64,000 nt of DNA from CATQGW01 sp965242565. GTDB lineage: Bacteria > Chloroflexota > Dehalococcoidia > Bin125. This document shows positions 43,237-51,710 of the stretch, piece after piece (position 1 is the stretch's first letter; each line of letters begins with the position of its first letter). The notes beneath the pieces are model-generated. The model made no database searches. It was not told the origin of the DNA and saw only the letters and a list, made by a program, of their open reading frames with translations. The stretch is taken from the NCBI GenBank assembly GCA_965242565.1, contig OZ251457.1, forward strand, positions 3,100,001-3,164,000, read 5' to 3'. A program made the position numbers and the translations under genes.

Positions 43237-44733
43237 GTGGGCACGCCGAACTTCGCCAACCGGACGCTCTTTCACGGGGACAACCTCAACTTCCTGCGCG
43301 GGATGAACTCGGGGACTGTCCAGCTGATCGCCACGGACCCGCCATTCAACAAGAACCGCGACTTCGCGGCGGTGCCGACGGCGCTGGCGAAGGATGCGAA
43401 GTTTGAAGACCGCTGGCGCTGGGAAAGAGACGCGCACCAGGACTGGATCGATGCGATCCAGGACGACTGGCCGGCCGTCTGGGCGGTGATCGACTGGTCG
43501 CGTCTGACGTACGGCGATGATATGGGCGCGTTTCTCTGCTGGCTCGGCGTGCGGCTGTTGGAGATGCATCGCGTGCTGCGAGAGGACGGCAGTCTGTATC
43601 TGCACTGCGACGACACGGCTGCGGCCTACCTCAAGACGCTGATGGACGCGATCTTCGGGCGCGCCAACTACCGCAACACGATCACTTGGGAGCGAACCAC
43701 ATCGCGATCCGACGGGGTGCGATGGGGGCGGACGTCGGACACGATCCTCTTCTACACGAAGTCGGATACGTACACGTGGCATGATCAGTTCGCGGAAGGC
43801 GACCCCGTACACGCCGGCAAGACGATGGACTTGACCGGTCCTGGCATATCCGCAGGCGCGTCGGGGCAGCCGTGGCGCGGTTGGGATCCGGGCGGCATTG
43901 GGCGGTGCTGGAGCGTCCCCCGCAAGGGTAAGAACGCCAAGTGGATCGAAGAGAACCACATCCCCGGCTACCGCGCGATTGTCGGCATTCACGACCGTCT
44001 TGACGCGCTGGAGAAAGCCGGACTGATTCGCATAGGCCGCACCGGCGCACCCCGCCTCGCGATTCCCGCCGAGGCGAAGAGCGGCGCGAAGATCAATGTC
44101 GTCTGGACGGACATCCCGGCGATCAACTCGCAATCCGACGAGGCGACCGGTTACCCGACCCAAAAGCCCCTGGATCTCTACGAGCGAATCATCAAGGCAT
44201 CGTCGAACGAAGGCGATTTCGTGCTCGATCCGTTCTGCGGGTGCGCGACGACGCCGGTAGCTGCGGAGAACCTCGGCCGGCAATGGGTCGGCATCGACAT
44301 CTGGGACAAGGCGCACGAAACCGTGCTCAATCGCCTGGAGTCCGTGGGGCTGGGCGATCGCCCGATCCGGGTGGCGCAAGTCGGCTACAGCACGGCGGTG
44401 CCTGTGCGTTCCGACGACGGCGACACCGCCTCGCCGCCGCTCAAGACCACCAAGAAGCGAATCAAGGAGCCGCCCGGTCCGAAAATGACCCGGGCGGAGA
44501 TGGTCGCGATCCTGATCGGGGAGAATGGGCTGGTCTGCGCGGGCTGTGATCGGGAGTTCGACGATCCGCTCTACCTCGAGCTGGACCACAACACGCCGCG
44601 CTCGGACGGCGGCCTCAACCACATCTCCAACCGCCTGCTGCTCTGTGGGCCGTGCAACCGGATCAAGGGCAACAGACTCACGCTGAGCGGCTTGCGAGCT
44701 GAGAACAAGCGCCGTGGGCGAATGGCGAGTTGA
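43237..44733 (+). CDS. DNA methyltransferase-HNH endonuclease fusion (cassette 1)
   Basis: 498 residues, GTG start. DNA N6-adenine/N4-cytosine methyltransferase of beta order: TDPPFNK (33-39) is motif IV, and DPFCGCATTPVAAENLGRQWVGID (from 331) is the SAM-binding motif I near the C-terminal side. Between them lies the variable target-recognition part. From 434 an HNH nuclease follows: CAGC, ELDHNTPRSDGGLNHISN, LLCGPCNRIK, with the His/Asn and zinc Cys pairs intact. One chain thus holds both modifying and cutting parts. The paralog at 55983 shares ends but not the centre. A membrane-protein gene starts 9 bases later. Confidence 0.88.
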   Translation: MGTPNFANRTLFHGDNLNFLRGMNSGTVQLIATDPPFNKNRDFAAVPTALAKDAKFEDRWRWERDAHQDWIDAIQDDWPAVWAVIDWSRLTYGDDMGAFLCWLGVRLLEMHRVLREDGSLYLHCDDTAAAYLKTLMDAIFGRANYRNTITWERTTSRSDGVRWGRTSDTILFYTKSDTYTWHDQFAEGDPVHAGKTMDLTGPGISAGASGQPWRGWDPGGIGRCWSVPRKGKNAKWIEENHIPGYRAIVGIHDRLDALEKAGLIRIGRTGAPRLAIPAEAKSGAKINVVWTDIPAINSQSDEATGYPTQKPLDLYERIIKASSNEGDFVLDPFCGCATTPVAAENLGRQWVGIDIWDKAHETVLNRLESVGLGDRPIRVAQVGYSTAVPVRSDDGDTASPPLKTTKKRIKEPPGPKMTRAEMVAILIGENGLVCAGCDREFDDPLYLELDHNTPRSDGGLNHISNRLLLCGPCNRIKGNRLTLSGLRAENKRRGRMAS

Positions 44734-44742
44734 GATCGACCA

Positions 44743-45354
44743 ATGGGTACACAAGAGTCTGGCATCTCAATCGAGAACATCCTGCCGTGGATCAGCGCTG
44801 TAGGGGCGTTGGTGATCATCAGAAACGCAATATGGCCGCATCTCCACCGCATGGCTCGGTGGTCCATTTCAACGTGTCGAAGTTACCGCGATCGTCTCAA
44901 GGCGCGACAGAACGCCGCCGCCGAGCGATTGAAAAAGGCCGCTCGTCAACAACTCGTTGATAGCACCACCGACGCCCTCGCCCGTCTCCATGGGATGGAG
45001 CAACGCCCGGTAGGGGACTTTCACTATCTCGAGTGGCGGCGACAGTCCCTCATCTGCAAACGACAGATCTTGGACGTACTCCGTGAGTTCCAGATCAGCG
45101 TTCGCAGTGACGGGTGGCGAATGCCACCGCTCAACTTTGAGGTTGATGGTGGGATGTGGATGATTTTGTGGGGGCCGTCGCGGTACGACCACCGTTCGGT
45201 CGCCGTTGCTATTCGGTGGTGGGATCCTCAGGATGTCGAGCTTGACGACTCGACGCTCGTGTTGCGCAAGAGATTGACGGATGACGATCTACGACGCATG
45301 GGATGGACACCCTACAGCGGATGGGAGGATAGCGAGACCGACTATGCACTATAA
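44743..45354 (+). CDS. Membrane-anchored protein of cassette 1
   Basis: 203 residues. One hydrophobic segment at about 11-30 (NILPWISAVGALVII), then a basic Arg/Lys-rich helix (residues 38-68) and a soluble part with WRMPPLNFEVDGGMWMILWG. No family recognised. It starts 9 bases after the methyltransferase-HNH stop, the same spacing as the membrane protein of cassette 2, though the two sequences do not resemble each other. It could be an effector, an immunity factor or a membrane tether. Confidence 0.6.
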   Translation: MGTQESGISIENILPWISAVGALVIIRNAIWPHLHRMARWSISTCRSYRDRLKARQNAAAERLKKAARQQLVDSTTDALARLHGMEQRPVGDFHYLEWRRQSLICKRQILDVLREFQISVRSDGWRMPPLNFEVDGGMWMILWGPSRYDHRSVAVAIRWWDPQDVELDDSTLVLRKRLTDDDLRRMGWTPYSGWEDSETDYAL

Positions 45355-45405
45355 ACGCTTGTCTGAGAAGACTGCCTGTACCCGATCAGATTCCTCACTA
45401 GCCAA

Positions 45406-46050
45406 TCAACCCTCGTAGTCGGCTTGGCTAGGTGTTCTGGCCTGGACGATGTAGAGGGGGTCCGCCCCCGGCTGTTTGCGCTCGTGCCATTGGGCGGGCT
45501 GATACCCGCCGCTGTGATGAAAGTAGGCGCCTATTAGCTGGATGTGGTCGTGGTCGTTGAGGCCTTGCCAGAGGGCGACCGCCTTGGTGGGGAAGCAGCG
45601 GTTGGAGAACGAGACGATGCAGATGCCGCCGGGCTCGAGCACGCGGGCGATTTCGGCGAAGACCTCCAGCGGGTGTTGCAGGTATTGGACGGAGACCGCG
45701 ATCAGCACGGCGTCGAAGCTGGCATCTTCCCAAGGCAGTGCCGGGTTCTGGTTGAGATCCTGCACTACCCATTCGTCGAGCGCGGGGTTGCGCGTTAGCT
45801 CTTCGGCGTTCATGCCCAGGCCGACTGTTTTGGCCGGCTGGTAGCCCTCGGGCAGGTGCGAAATCCAGGACGACATCAGGTCGAGGATGCGGTGCTCGGG
45901 CTTGAGTACTTCTGCGTAGTGCGCGGAGAGCGCGGCGATGGCGCGGTCGTCGATGTGCGTGACGAAGCGCGGTTCGGCGTAGAACAGCGCGTCATCCGAC
46001 TCGTCGTACTTGCGGAAGTGCTCCGGCCGGAAGGGCGATTCCTCGCTCAC
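45406..46050 (-). CDS. SAM-dependent methyltransferase, class I
   Basis: 214 residues. Motif I is the variant HRILDLMSSWISHLPEGY, followed by a motif II acidic position (VVQDLNQNPALPWEDASFDAVLIAVSVQYL) and IARVLEPGGICIVSFSN. Type 11 methyltransferase fold; the Ser-Trp motif I defines a subfamily. Substrate unknown. First or second gene of a minus-strand run with the next genes. Confidence 0.75.
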   Translation of the reverse strand: MSEESPFRPEHFRKYDESDDALFYAEPRFVTHIDDRAIAALSAHYAEVLKPEHRILDLMSSWISHLPEGYQPAKTVGLGMNAEELTRNPALDEWVVQDLNQNPALPWEDASFDAVLIAVSVQYLQHPLEVFAEIARVLEPGGICIVSFSNRCFPTKAVALWQGLNDHDHIQLIGAYFHHSGGYQPAQWHERKQPGADPLYIVQARTPSQADYEG

Positions 46051-46068
46051 GATGCGTGCGGGGCGCGA

Positions 46069-46272
46069 TCAGCGCTTGGGCGGTTTGGGCAGGATGTAGC
46101 CGAGCGAGCCGCCGACCAGCAGCGCGGCGAGGGTGATCGAGATGACGATGCCGATGATCGGGCCCGCGCCGAGTCCGCCGCTGCCCTCCGCGCCGGCGGC
46201 CAGCGCTGCGCCGCTGCTGAGCAGCAGGGCGATGACGGGCAGGATGAGGGCGGTCAGTCGTCGTCGTATCAT
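46069..46272 (-). CDS. Small two-helix membrane protein
   Basis: 67 residues: MIRRR then a hydrophobic segment ending AALAAGA (a signal peptide or first helix), a Gly-rich linker and a second helix PIIGIVISITLAALLVGGSLGY with a basic Pro-rich tail. The function is unknown. It lies 3 bases after a DinB-like gene and 18 before the methyltransferase. Confidence 0.65.
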   Translation of the reverse strand: MIRRRLTALILPVIALLLSSGAALAAGAEGSGGLGAGPIIGIVISITLAALLVGGSLGYILPKPPKR

Positions 46273-46275
46273 CAG

Positions 46276-46725
46276 TTACCCATTGTCCATCGGCCCGTAG
46301 ATCTGCGAAGCGTGGCCGGTCAGGTGCCAGATGGCGAACGCCCACATATCCCGCACCGCCATCCCGGCCATCATCCCGTCGCCGGCGGTGTCGGCGAGCT
46401 GGTCGTCGCGCACCGGGCCGACGGCGGGGTCAATCGCGGCGCTGATGTCTGCCAGGGCTGCGAGCGCATCGTCCGCCGAGGCGAGCGCGATGGCGCCGTC
46501 GAGCGGGCTGGCGGGGGCGTCGCAGCCGGCCGCGGCGCAGATCGCCTTGGCGAATTCGAGCTCAACCTGGAGCGCGTGTTCGGCGGCCTGGCGGGGCGAC
46601 CAGCCGGGGCCGTCGGCCTCTTCGGGGCCGGGCGTCTCCCAGCGCTCGGCGGCCATCGTGACGGCGTGGGCGAGCACGGTGCGCCCGGCGGCGACCGAGG
46701 CGCGGAGTTCGTCGGCGCTTGCCAT
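46276..46725 (-). CDS. DinB superfamily protein (paralog C)
   Basis: 149 residues: PGWSPRQAAEHALQVELEFAKAIC with the first metal His and MWAFAIWHLTGHASQIYGPM with the second pair. Most divergent of three tandem paralogs at 46.3-47.7 kb that share WSPRQ.AEH and the HL..H.AQ ending. Confidence 0.75.
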   Translation of the reverse strand: MASADELRASVAAGRTVLAHAVTMAAERWETPGPEEADGPGWSPRQAAEHALQVELEFAKAICAAAGCDAPASPLDGAIALASADDALAALADISAAIDPAVGPVRDDQLADTAGDGMMAGMAVRDMWAFAIWHLTGHASQIYGPMDNG

Positions 46726-46747
46726 GGCGGTCTCCAGTCGTGGGGCG

Positions 46748-47194
46748 CTAGCCCATCGGGCTGATCATCTGGGCGGAGTGGTCGGCGAGGTGCCAGACGT
46801 CCATCTCCATCAGCCAGGCGACGGACACCGCGTCAAACCCGAAGGCGGGGGCTTCTTTGCCGAGTTCCTCGTCCTGGACGTAGTTGACCCTGGAGTCGGC
46901 GGCGGCGGTCACGGCGTCGAGCGCGGCCAGCGCGTCGGCGGCGCTGGCGAACGACGGCTCGCCGTCGAGCGGGTTCGCAGGGCCGTCGTAGCCGCAGGCG
47001 GCGCAGATGGCGTCGGCGAACATCAGCTCGCTGGGGATGGCATGTTCGGCGGCCTGGCGGGGCGACCAGCCGGCCTCGCCGTCGTCGGCGGTACCCTTGG
47101 GCGTCTCCCAGTTGTCGGCGGCGGTGGTGATGGCGGCGCGCAGGACGGTGCGGGCGGCCGCGACGTTAGCGCGGAGTTCGTCGGCGGTGGGCAC
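46748..47194 (-). CDS. DinB superfamily protein (paralog D)
   Basis: 148 residues, GTG start. Very close to the next gene upstream (shared MPTADELR, DNWETPKG, DDGEAGWSPRQ, CAACGYDGP, YVQDEELGK). Metal His in AEHAIPSEL and WHLADHSAQMI. The two arose by recent duplication. Confidence 0.78.
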   Translation of the reverse strand: MPTADELRANVAAARTVLRAAITTAADNWETPKGTADDGEAGWSPRQAAEHAIPSELMFADAICAACGYDGPANPLDGEPSFASAADALAALDAVTAAADSRVNYVQDEELGKEAPAFGFDAVSVAWLMEMDVWHLADHSAQMISPMG

Positions 47195-47218
47195 GATGGT
47201 CTCCAGTGGTCGGGCGGT

Positions 47219-47662
47219 TTAGCCCATCGGGGTGATCATCTGCGCGGCGTGGTCGGCCAGGTGCCACATGTCCATCACCATCAGTCCGGCGACGGGCACC
47301 GCGGCCATCCCCTCGCCGCCGGCCGACTTGCCGAGTTCCTCATCCTGCACGTAGTTGACCTTGGAGTCGGCGGCGGCGGCCACAGCGTCGAGCGCGGCCA
47401 GCGCGTCGGCGGCGCTGGCGAACGAGGTGTCGCTGAGCGGGTTTTCGGGGCCGTCGTAGCCGCAGGCGGCGCAGATGCCGTTGGCGAACATGAGCTCCGA
47501 GGGGATCACGTGCTCGGCGACCTGGCGGGGCGACCAGCCGGCCTCGCCGTCGTCGGCGCTGCCCTTGGGCGTCTCCCAGTTGTCGGCGGAGGCGGTGATG
47601 GCGGTGCGCAGCACGGTGCGGGCGGCGGCGACCGAGGTGCGGAGTTCGTCGGCGGTGGGCAT
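47219..47662 (-). CDS. DinB superfamily protein (paralog E)
   Basis: 147 residues from ATG 47662; the open frame runs upstream but family similarity to paralog D begins here. Same motifs as D: WSPRQVAEHVIPSELMFANGICAACGYDG and MWHLADHAAQMITPMG. First of the three-gene tandem array. Confidence 0.78.
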   Translation of the reverse strand: MPTADELRTSVAAARTVLRTAITASADNWETPKGSADDGEAGWSPRQVAEHVIPSELMFANGICAACGYDGPENPLSDTSFASAADALAALDAVAAAADSKVNYVQDEELGKSAGGEGMAAVPVAGLMVMDMWHLADHAAQMITPMG

Positions 47663-47830
47663 GAGGGTCTCCAGAGTGTGAGCGCGCGGGCGCATGGACG
47701 GCCCGCGCTGCGAGTCAGAGGATAGGGCAGCCGCGATCTCCGCGCCAACGCCTGCGCCCAACACCTACGCTATGCACATTGCACAGCGGCGCGGCGCAGC
47801 GGCGCGGCGCGTGCGTTGGGGGAGGCGAGC

Positions 47831-48868
47831 ATGGCATTCGGGATCGGACTGATCGGAGCGGGCGGCAATCAGCGGCTGCGGCACATCCCCGGCTTCCGCG
47901 AGGTTGAGGATGTGGAGATCGTCAACGTGGTCAACCGCTCGCGCGCCAGCGGCGAGGCGGTGGCGGCGGAATACGGCATCCCGCGGGTCTCGGAGAGCGT
48001 GGAGGAGCTGCTGGCGGACCCGGCGGTGGACGCGGTTTGCATCGGCACCTGGCCGTATCGGCATCTCGAATACACATCGGCAGCGCTGGCGGCGGGCAAG
48101 CACGTGCTCTGCGAGGCGCGGATGGCGAATGACGCGGCGCAGGCGGAGCAGATGCTGGCCGCGGCGCGCGCGCACCCCGAGCTGGTCTCGCAGCTGGTGC
48201 CCGCGCCGTTCGACTTCCGACTGGGCAAGACAATCAAGCGGCTCTGCGCGGACGGCTCGCTGGGTGAGATTCTGGAGGTGCATCTGACGCTGCTGAACGG
48301 CGGCGGGCTGGACGCTGACGCGCCGCTGCACTGGCGGCACCGCACGGATTACTCGGGCAAGAACATGATGCAGCTGGGCATCTTCAACGAGACGCTCCAG
48401 CGCTGGCTGGGCGATACGACGCGGGTGCTGGCGCACGCGCGGACGTTCGTGACCTCGCGGGTGGACGAGGAGAGCGGCGAGCGGATGTCGATCACGATTC
48501 CCGACAGTCTGGGCATCTTCGCGGAGCTGTCCAACGGCGCGCGCTGCACCTATCGGGTGAGCGCGGTGACCGAGGGCGCGCCCGGTCCGCCCTCGATCGA
48601 GGTGTACGGCACGGAGGGCCGGCTAGTCTGGCGCTTCGGCGATACGGCGGAGTGGTGTCGGCACGGCGAGGAGCCGACCGCGCTGGAGCCGGACCCGGGC
48701 ACCGCCCACGGCTGGCAGGTGGAGGCCGATTTCATGCGCTCGGTGCGCGAGGGCGTGCCGGTGGAGCTGACCAATTTCGAGGACGGCGTCCGCTACATGC
48801 GCTTCACCGACGCGGTCTGGGAGTCGTGGAACACCGGCCGCGCGGTGGAGATTGCGGCGGTGGAGTAG
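47831..48868 (+). CDS. Gfo/Idh/MocA family oxidoreductase
   Basis: 345 residues from ATG 47831 with GGAGGCG upstream. N-terminal Rossmann domain (GIGLIGAGGNQRLRHIPGF, DAVCIGTWPYRH) and a C-terminal beta-sheet domain. In the usual EKP motif the catalytic Lys is missing: the sequence is LCEARMAND. Either the reaction differs or another residue serves. Followed after 4 bases by the AAA ATPase gene. Confidence 0.82.
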   Translation: MAFGIGLIGAGGNQRLRHIPGFREVEDVEIVNVVNRSRASGEAVAAEYGIPRVSESVEELLADPAVDAVCIGTWPYRHLEYTSAALAAGKHVLCEARMANDAAQAEQMLAAARAHPELVSQLVPAPFDFRLGKTIKRLCADGSLGEILEVHLTLLNGGGLDADAPLHWRHRTDYSGKNMMQLGIFNETLQRWLGDTTRVLAHARTFVTSRVDEESGERMSITIPDSLGIFAELSNGARCTYRVSAVTEGAPGPPSIEVYGTEGRLVWRFGDTAEWCRHGEEPTALEPDPGTAHGWQVEADFMRSVREGVPVELTNFEDGVRYMRFTDAVWESWNTGRAVEIAAVE

Positions 48869-48872
48869 AGCG

Positions 48873-50039
48873 ATGGCGATCCGTGAGCAGTCTCCGCCCG
48901 ATACGGCAGTATCGGCTCCGGTGCTGGAGTCGATCCGGATTCGCGGCTTCCGGTCGCTGGCGGATGTCATGATCGAGCTGTCGCCGAACGTGACGGTGCT
49001 GATCGGCCCGAACGGATCGGGCAAGTCGAACCTGTTTCGCTTCTTCGAGCTATGCGGCTGGATGCTGCGCGAGCGCAGATTGGGCGAGTTTGTTGCGCGC
49101 CAGGGCGGCGCGGACGATCAGCTGTTTCGCGGTCGAGCGGTGACGCCGCAGATCGAGGCGGAGCTGACGGTGCGCGCCGAAGCCGGGCGCTACGGCTATC
49201 AATTTACACTGGCGGCAGCGCAGCCGGACCGGCTAATTTTCGCCGACGAATCGATCCGCTGCTGCGAAACCGAATACGGCGCGGAAGCGGAATGGCGGCA
49301 GCTGGGCAGCGGGCACTCGGAAGCGTTGCTCGTGGAAGCTGCGCAAGACAGCGGCATTGAAGGCGTCGACGCAGCGGCCGCGCGTGCGATCCTCCAGTTG
49401 CTGCGCGACTGCGTCGTCTACCAGTTTCACGACACATCCGACAATTCCAAATTCAAGCAGTTGTGGGATGTGAGCGACTGCGCGCAGCTGCGCTCGCACG
49501 GCGGCAATCTGGCGCCGGTGCTGATGCGCCTGGAGCGCGAGCACTTCCGTTTGTACGACCTGATTTGCCGCCAGATCGGCCGGATGGTACCGGGCTTCGA
49601 GCGTTTCGACCTCGTCGAGCAGTACGGCAAGGTAGCGCTGCGCTGGAAGGCGAAGGGGAGCGAGCAGACGTACGGGGCGCATCTCACGTCGGATGGTTCG
49701 CTGCGTCTGTTCGCGCTGGCGACGTTGCTCTATCTGCCGCCGGAGATGCTGCCCGGCGTGGTGCTCCTGGATGAACCGGAACTGGGACTGCATCCGGCTG
49801 CCGTGGAGCTGGTCGGGCACATGATTAAGCGGGCCGGTCATGATCGGCAGGTGATCGCGGCGACGCAGGAACCAGAGGTGGTCGACGTGTTCGGCCTGGA
49901 GCAGCTCGCCGTCCTTGATCTGGAGGACGGACGGACGACATGCCGGCGGTTCGATCCGGAGGAATACTGGCGGTGGTTCGACGATGGGTATACCACTGGC
50001 AATCTCTGGCACATCGGCATGATCGGGGGACGTCCTTGA
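48873..50039 (+). CDS. AAA-family ATPase (ABC/SMC-like), defence-pair subunit
   Basis: 388 residues. Begins LESIRIRGFRSLADV, with Walker A GPNGSGKSN (45-53) and near the C-terminus VVLLDEPELGLHPA (Walker B) and a switch in VIAATQEPEVVDVF. This is the AAA_15/AAA_21 type used by OLD, AbiL and PARIS systems, without a fused TOPRIM. The next gene (DUF4276) begins on its stop codon. Confidence 0.82.
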   Translation: MAIREQSPPDTAVSAPVLESIRIRGFRSLADVMIELSPNVTVLIGPNGSGKSNLFRFFELCGWMLRERRLGEFVARQGGADDQLFRGRAVTPQIEAELTVRAEAGRYGYQFTLAAAQPDRLIFADESIRCCETEYGAEAEWRQLGSGHSEALLVEAAQDSGIEGVDAAAARAILQLLRDCVVYQFHDTSDNSKFKQLWDVSDCAQLRSHGGNLAPVLMRLEREHFRLYDLICRQIGRMVPGFERFDLVEQYGKVALRWKAKGSEQTYGAHLTSDGSLRLFALATLLYLPPEMLPGVVLLDEPELGLHPAAVELVGHMIKRAGHDRQVIAATQEPEVVDVFGLEQLAVLDLEDGRTTCRRFDPEEYWRWFDDGYTTGNLWHIGMIGGRP

Positions 50040-50674
50040 TCCGCTTGGCAGTCGTGGTGGAAGGGCGAACCGAAGAAGAGTTCGCCAAACAGGTGCTGAC
50101 CATGCACTTGGTCCAGTACAACGTCTTGACGGTGCCGAGAATCCTTGGCCAAACCGGACAGGGTGGAGGGGACGTTTCGATCGGGCGACTCGCCAATGAC
50201 ATGACTCAAATGTCGTATCACTTTGATGCAGTGACAACGCTGGTGGACTTCTACGGCTTTCGACGGCGGCCGACCGATGATGTCAACGAGCTGGAGCGGC
50301 TGATCGACGAAGCGTACGCGCGCGCTCCACATCGACGCTTGCGCGACGATCGGGTGTTCGCGTATGTGCAGATGCACGAGTTTGAGGCGCTGCTGTTCTC
50401 CGATGTTCGGGCGCTGGGACGGGCCGCTGCGGCGTCCCCCGACGCGGAGCGCGAGTTGGCTGAGGTGCGCGATCAGTTCGCCAGCCCCGAAGATATCAAC
50501 GATCGTTCGGACACCGCGCCCAGTAAGCGAATTGCCGGCGCAATGCCGGGCTACGACAAAGTGCTGGGCGGCTCGTTGGCCGCTGAGGCGGTTGGACTCG
50601 ATGCGATGCGCGGGGAATGCCCGCGTTTCGCGGCCTGGCTGGCGCGGCTTGAGGCGCTCGATTCGGACCGTTAG
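50036..50674 (+). CDS. DUF4276 family protein (TOPRIM-like partner)
   Basis: 212 residues from TTG 50036, overlapping the ATPase stop as TTGA; this start places LAVVVEGRTEEEFAKQVL at the N-terminus, the acidic EGxTEE motif of the family. Later DDVNELERL, VQMHEFEALLFSD and SKRIAGAMPGYDK are typical DUF4276 segments. Proteins of this type pair with AAA ATPases in abortive infection (AbiL-like) loci as the nuclease-like half. Confidence 0.8.
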   Translation: MIRLAVVVEGRTEEEFAKQVLTMHLVQYNVLTVPRILGQTGQGGGDVSIGRLANDMTQMSYHFDAVTTLVDFYGFRRRPTDDVNELERLIDEAYARAPHRRLRDDRVFAYVQMHEFEALLFSDVRALGRAAAASPDAERELAEVRDQFASPEDINDRSDTAPSKRIAGAMPGYDKVLGGSLAAEAVGLDAMRGECPRFAAWLARLEALDSDR

Positions 50675-51627
50675 GGCAGCCCGGCCAGCCACTCGAGCAG
50701 GATGCGGTTCAGCTCCTCCGGCTCCTCTTGCTGGGTCCAGTGGGCGCAGTCCTCAATATGGCCGCGGCTGAGATTCGGAATCCAGTTCTCCATCCCGTGC
50801 GACATCTCGGGAATCAGCACCGGATCCTTGCCGGCCGTGACCATCAGGGCGGACTGCTCAATCTGCTTACCCTCGACTGCCGCCGACCATTCCCAGTTGC
50901 GCCCGTGATTGCGGTACCAGTTCAGGCCGCCGCGGAAGCCGGTGCGCTCGTAAGCGTCCACGAACACCTGCAAGTCCTCCTCGGTCAGCATGATGCTGCG
51001 CTCCGCGTCCTCCGGCATGCCGACCAGCAGCCCGCCGCGCTCGCGCACGCCCGATGTGCCGGCCAGCGCGTCGACGCGGTCCTGCGGTTTCGAGCTGCGC
51101 AGCATCAGCGTGAAGGTGCGCCGCACATCCGCGCCCAGCTCGGCCTCGGCGACGCCTTCGTCCTGGAAGTAGAGCTGGTAGTCGAAGCGGCCCGGATCCA
51201 TCTGCATCGCCTCAAGCGGGTTGATCGGCGCGCGCGGCGCAGCGGGCGTGTTGATGCCCGCCACCGCGCGCACCCGCGACGGGTGATGCTGCGCCATGTT
51301 CCAGACCACCGCGCCCCCCCAGTCGTGCCCCACGAACACCGCCTGCTCCTCGCCCAGCGCGTCGAGCAGCGCCGCCATATCCGCGCAGATCGCCTCCTGC
51401 GTGTAGTCCTCGATGTTGGGCGGCGCGTCGGTGCCGCCGTAGCCGCGCATGTCGGGCGCGATCGCGCGCCAGCCGGCGTCGGCCAGCGCCGGCAGCTGAT
51501 GCCGCCACGAGTACCAGAGCTCGGGGAAGCCGTGGCAGAACACCACCGGCGCGCCTTCGCCCGCCTCGGCGACATGCATCGCGATCCCCGTCGAAAGCTG
51601 AACGGTCCGATGTGTGATCTCGGTCAT
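50671..51627 (-). CDS. Epoxide hydrolase-like alpha/beta hydrolase
   Basis: 318 residues. Oxyanion motif HGFPELWYSW, nucleophile Asp in FVGHDWGGAVVW, cap-domain Tyr in QLYFQDEG and GLNWYRN, acid Asp in AGKDPVL and His in DCAHWTQQE. This is the soluble epoxide hydrolase signature. Its stop overlaps the end of the convergent DUF4276 gene by four bases. Confidence 0.88.
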   Translation of the reverse strand: MTEITHRTVQLSTGIAMHVAEAGEGAPVVFCHGFPELWYSWRHQLPALADAGWRAIAPDMRGYGGTDAPPNIEDYTQEAICADMAALLDALGEEQAVFVGHDWGGAVVWNMAQHHPSRVRAVAGINTPAAPRAPINPLEAMQMDPGRFDYQLYFQDEGVAEAELGADVRRTFTLMLRSSKPQDRVDALAGTSGVRERGGLLVGMPEDAERSIMLTEEDLQVFVDAYERTGFRGGLNWYRNHGRNWEWSAAVEGKQIEQSALMVTAGKDPVLIPEMSHGMENWIPNLSRGHIEDCAHWTQQEEPEELNRILLEWLAGLP

Positions 51628-51710
51628 ACGGTGGCTCCTCCGTGTGCGGTCGCGGCTGCTGCGCCTATCGTACGACTCGCCGTGCCGAAGAACGCGACGG
51701 GGGGTTGGTG

